DNA from: an uncultured Collinsella sp.
Lineage (GTDB): Bacteria > Actinomycetota > Coriobacteriia > Coriobacteriales > Coriobacteriaceae
Reading direction: 5' to 3'
Assembly (NCBI GenBank): GCA_900542315.1
Contig: UQMV01000004.1
Location: 1 to 64,000 of the forward strand
Length of the DNA: 64,000 nt
Every line of letters begins with the position of its first letter. The first letter of the stretch is position 1. Positions 63,801 to 64,000 of the stretch are shown piece by piece. The notes beneath the pieces were generated by a model that saw nothing but the letters and a program-made list of their open reading frames with translations, did no database searches and was not told the origin of the DNA. The position numbers and the translations under genes are program-made.

Positions 63801-64000
63801 TGGAATAGTTCCTGTTTGCGGCAGAATAGGGCTTAAACAGGGACTATTCCACCGCAACTGAAGGGGGCTGTCGTGGGCCATCGGGATTCATGTAATGATT
63901 CGCGTGGGGTTCGTTGGGGCATTTTGGGCGCTGGGCACATTTCTCATCGATTTGCATCGTCGCTCAAGAAGGTCGACGGGGCACGGCTGGTGGCTGCGGC

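Overview
The window looks like chromosomal DNA of a high-GC, low-complexity-envelope actinobacterium of the class Coriobacteriia, most like Collinsella. This is an inference from the mix of gene families: a Gram-positive-type Tad pilus locus without a secretin, an AbiEi/DUF559-type endonuclease-like protein, an anaerobic ribonucleotide reductase, a T-box on pheS, and many 24-60 bp inverted-repeat elements between genes. No rRNA, CRISPR array, intact insertion sequence or prophage was seen. Three tRNA genes (Leu-CAG, Phe-GAA, Val-GAC) are present.

Layout. 1-1350: two tandem paralogous lipoproteins, the first cut by the window edge. 1558-11287 (mostly minus): housekeeping genes serS, a 57-residue membrane protein, proC, rlmH, an SPFH protein, tRNA-Leu, tatD-rsmA, metG, rsmI and a GH5-like protein, followed by a 62-bp tandem repeat array and tRNA-Phe. 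12002-21592 (minus): a twelve-gene Tad (Flp pilus) operon from cpaB through tadZ-tadA-tadB-tadC-flp to several TadE-like pseudopilins, a 717-residue TadG-like protein and a DUF192 protein, nearly all overlapping. 21845-27872: rsgA, a Ca2+-type P-type ATPase with a remarkable structured 5' leader, and pyk. 28298-37345: the endonuclease-like gene, a phospholipase C-like protein, a nickel/cobalt ECF transporter (nikMQO) under a NikR-type operator, and T-box controlled pheS-pheT. 37478-44412: M32 carboxypeptidase, glmM, a DUF4012 protein, a DMT-family exporter, tRNA-Val. 44773-50013: nrdD-nrdG behind NrdR boxes, then folE-HD-folB. 50020-64000: YgjP-like peptidase, M19 dipeptidase, slyD-ureE, a Cof-type HAD phosphatase, a PerR-like regulator, acylphosphatase, two Gfo/Idh/MocA oxidoreductases, rnhA, a LysR regulator divergent from metY (which has a cysteine-containing leader peptide), a secreted protein, a PanE-like reductase, a cyclase-family hydrolase and an Fe-S aldo-keto reductase.

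How parts work together. Nickel handling is visible at two loci 20 kb apart: the NikR-type operator in front of nikMQO and the slyD-ureE pair, although no nickel enzyme is encoded here. Anaerobic deoxynucleotide synthesis (nrdDG) neighbours pteridine synthesis (folE, HD hydrolase, folB). The most interesting non-coding object is the leader of the P-type ATPase: two hairpins whose loops are perfectly complementary over 7 nt, with the second hairpin burying the ribosome binding site. The second is the metY leader: a 17-codon ORF with a strong ribosome binding site and two Cys codons, mutually exclusive pairings, and a 32-nt G-free tract. All calls rest on reading the sequence and on family knowledge; no searches or folding programs were run.
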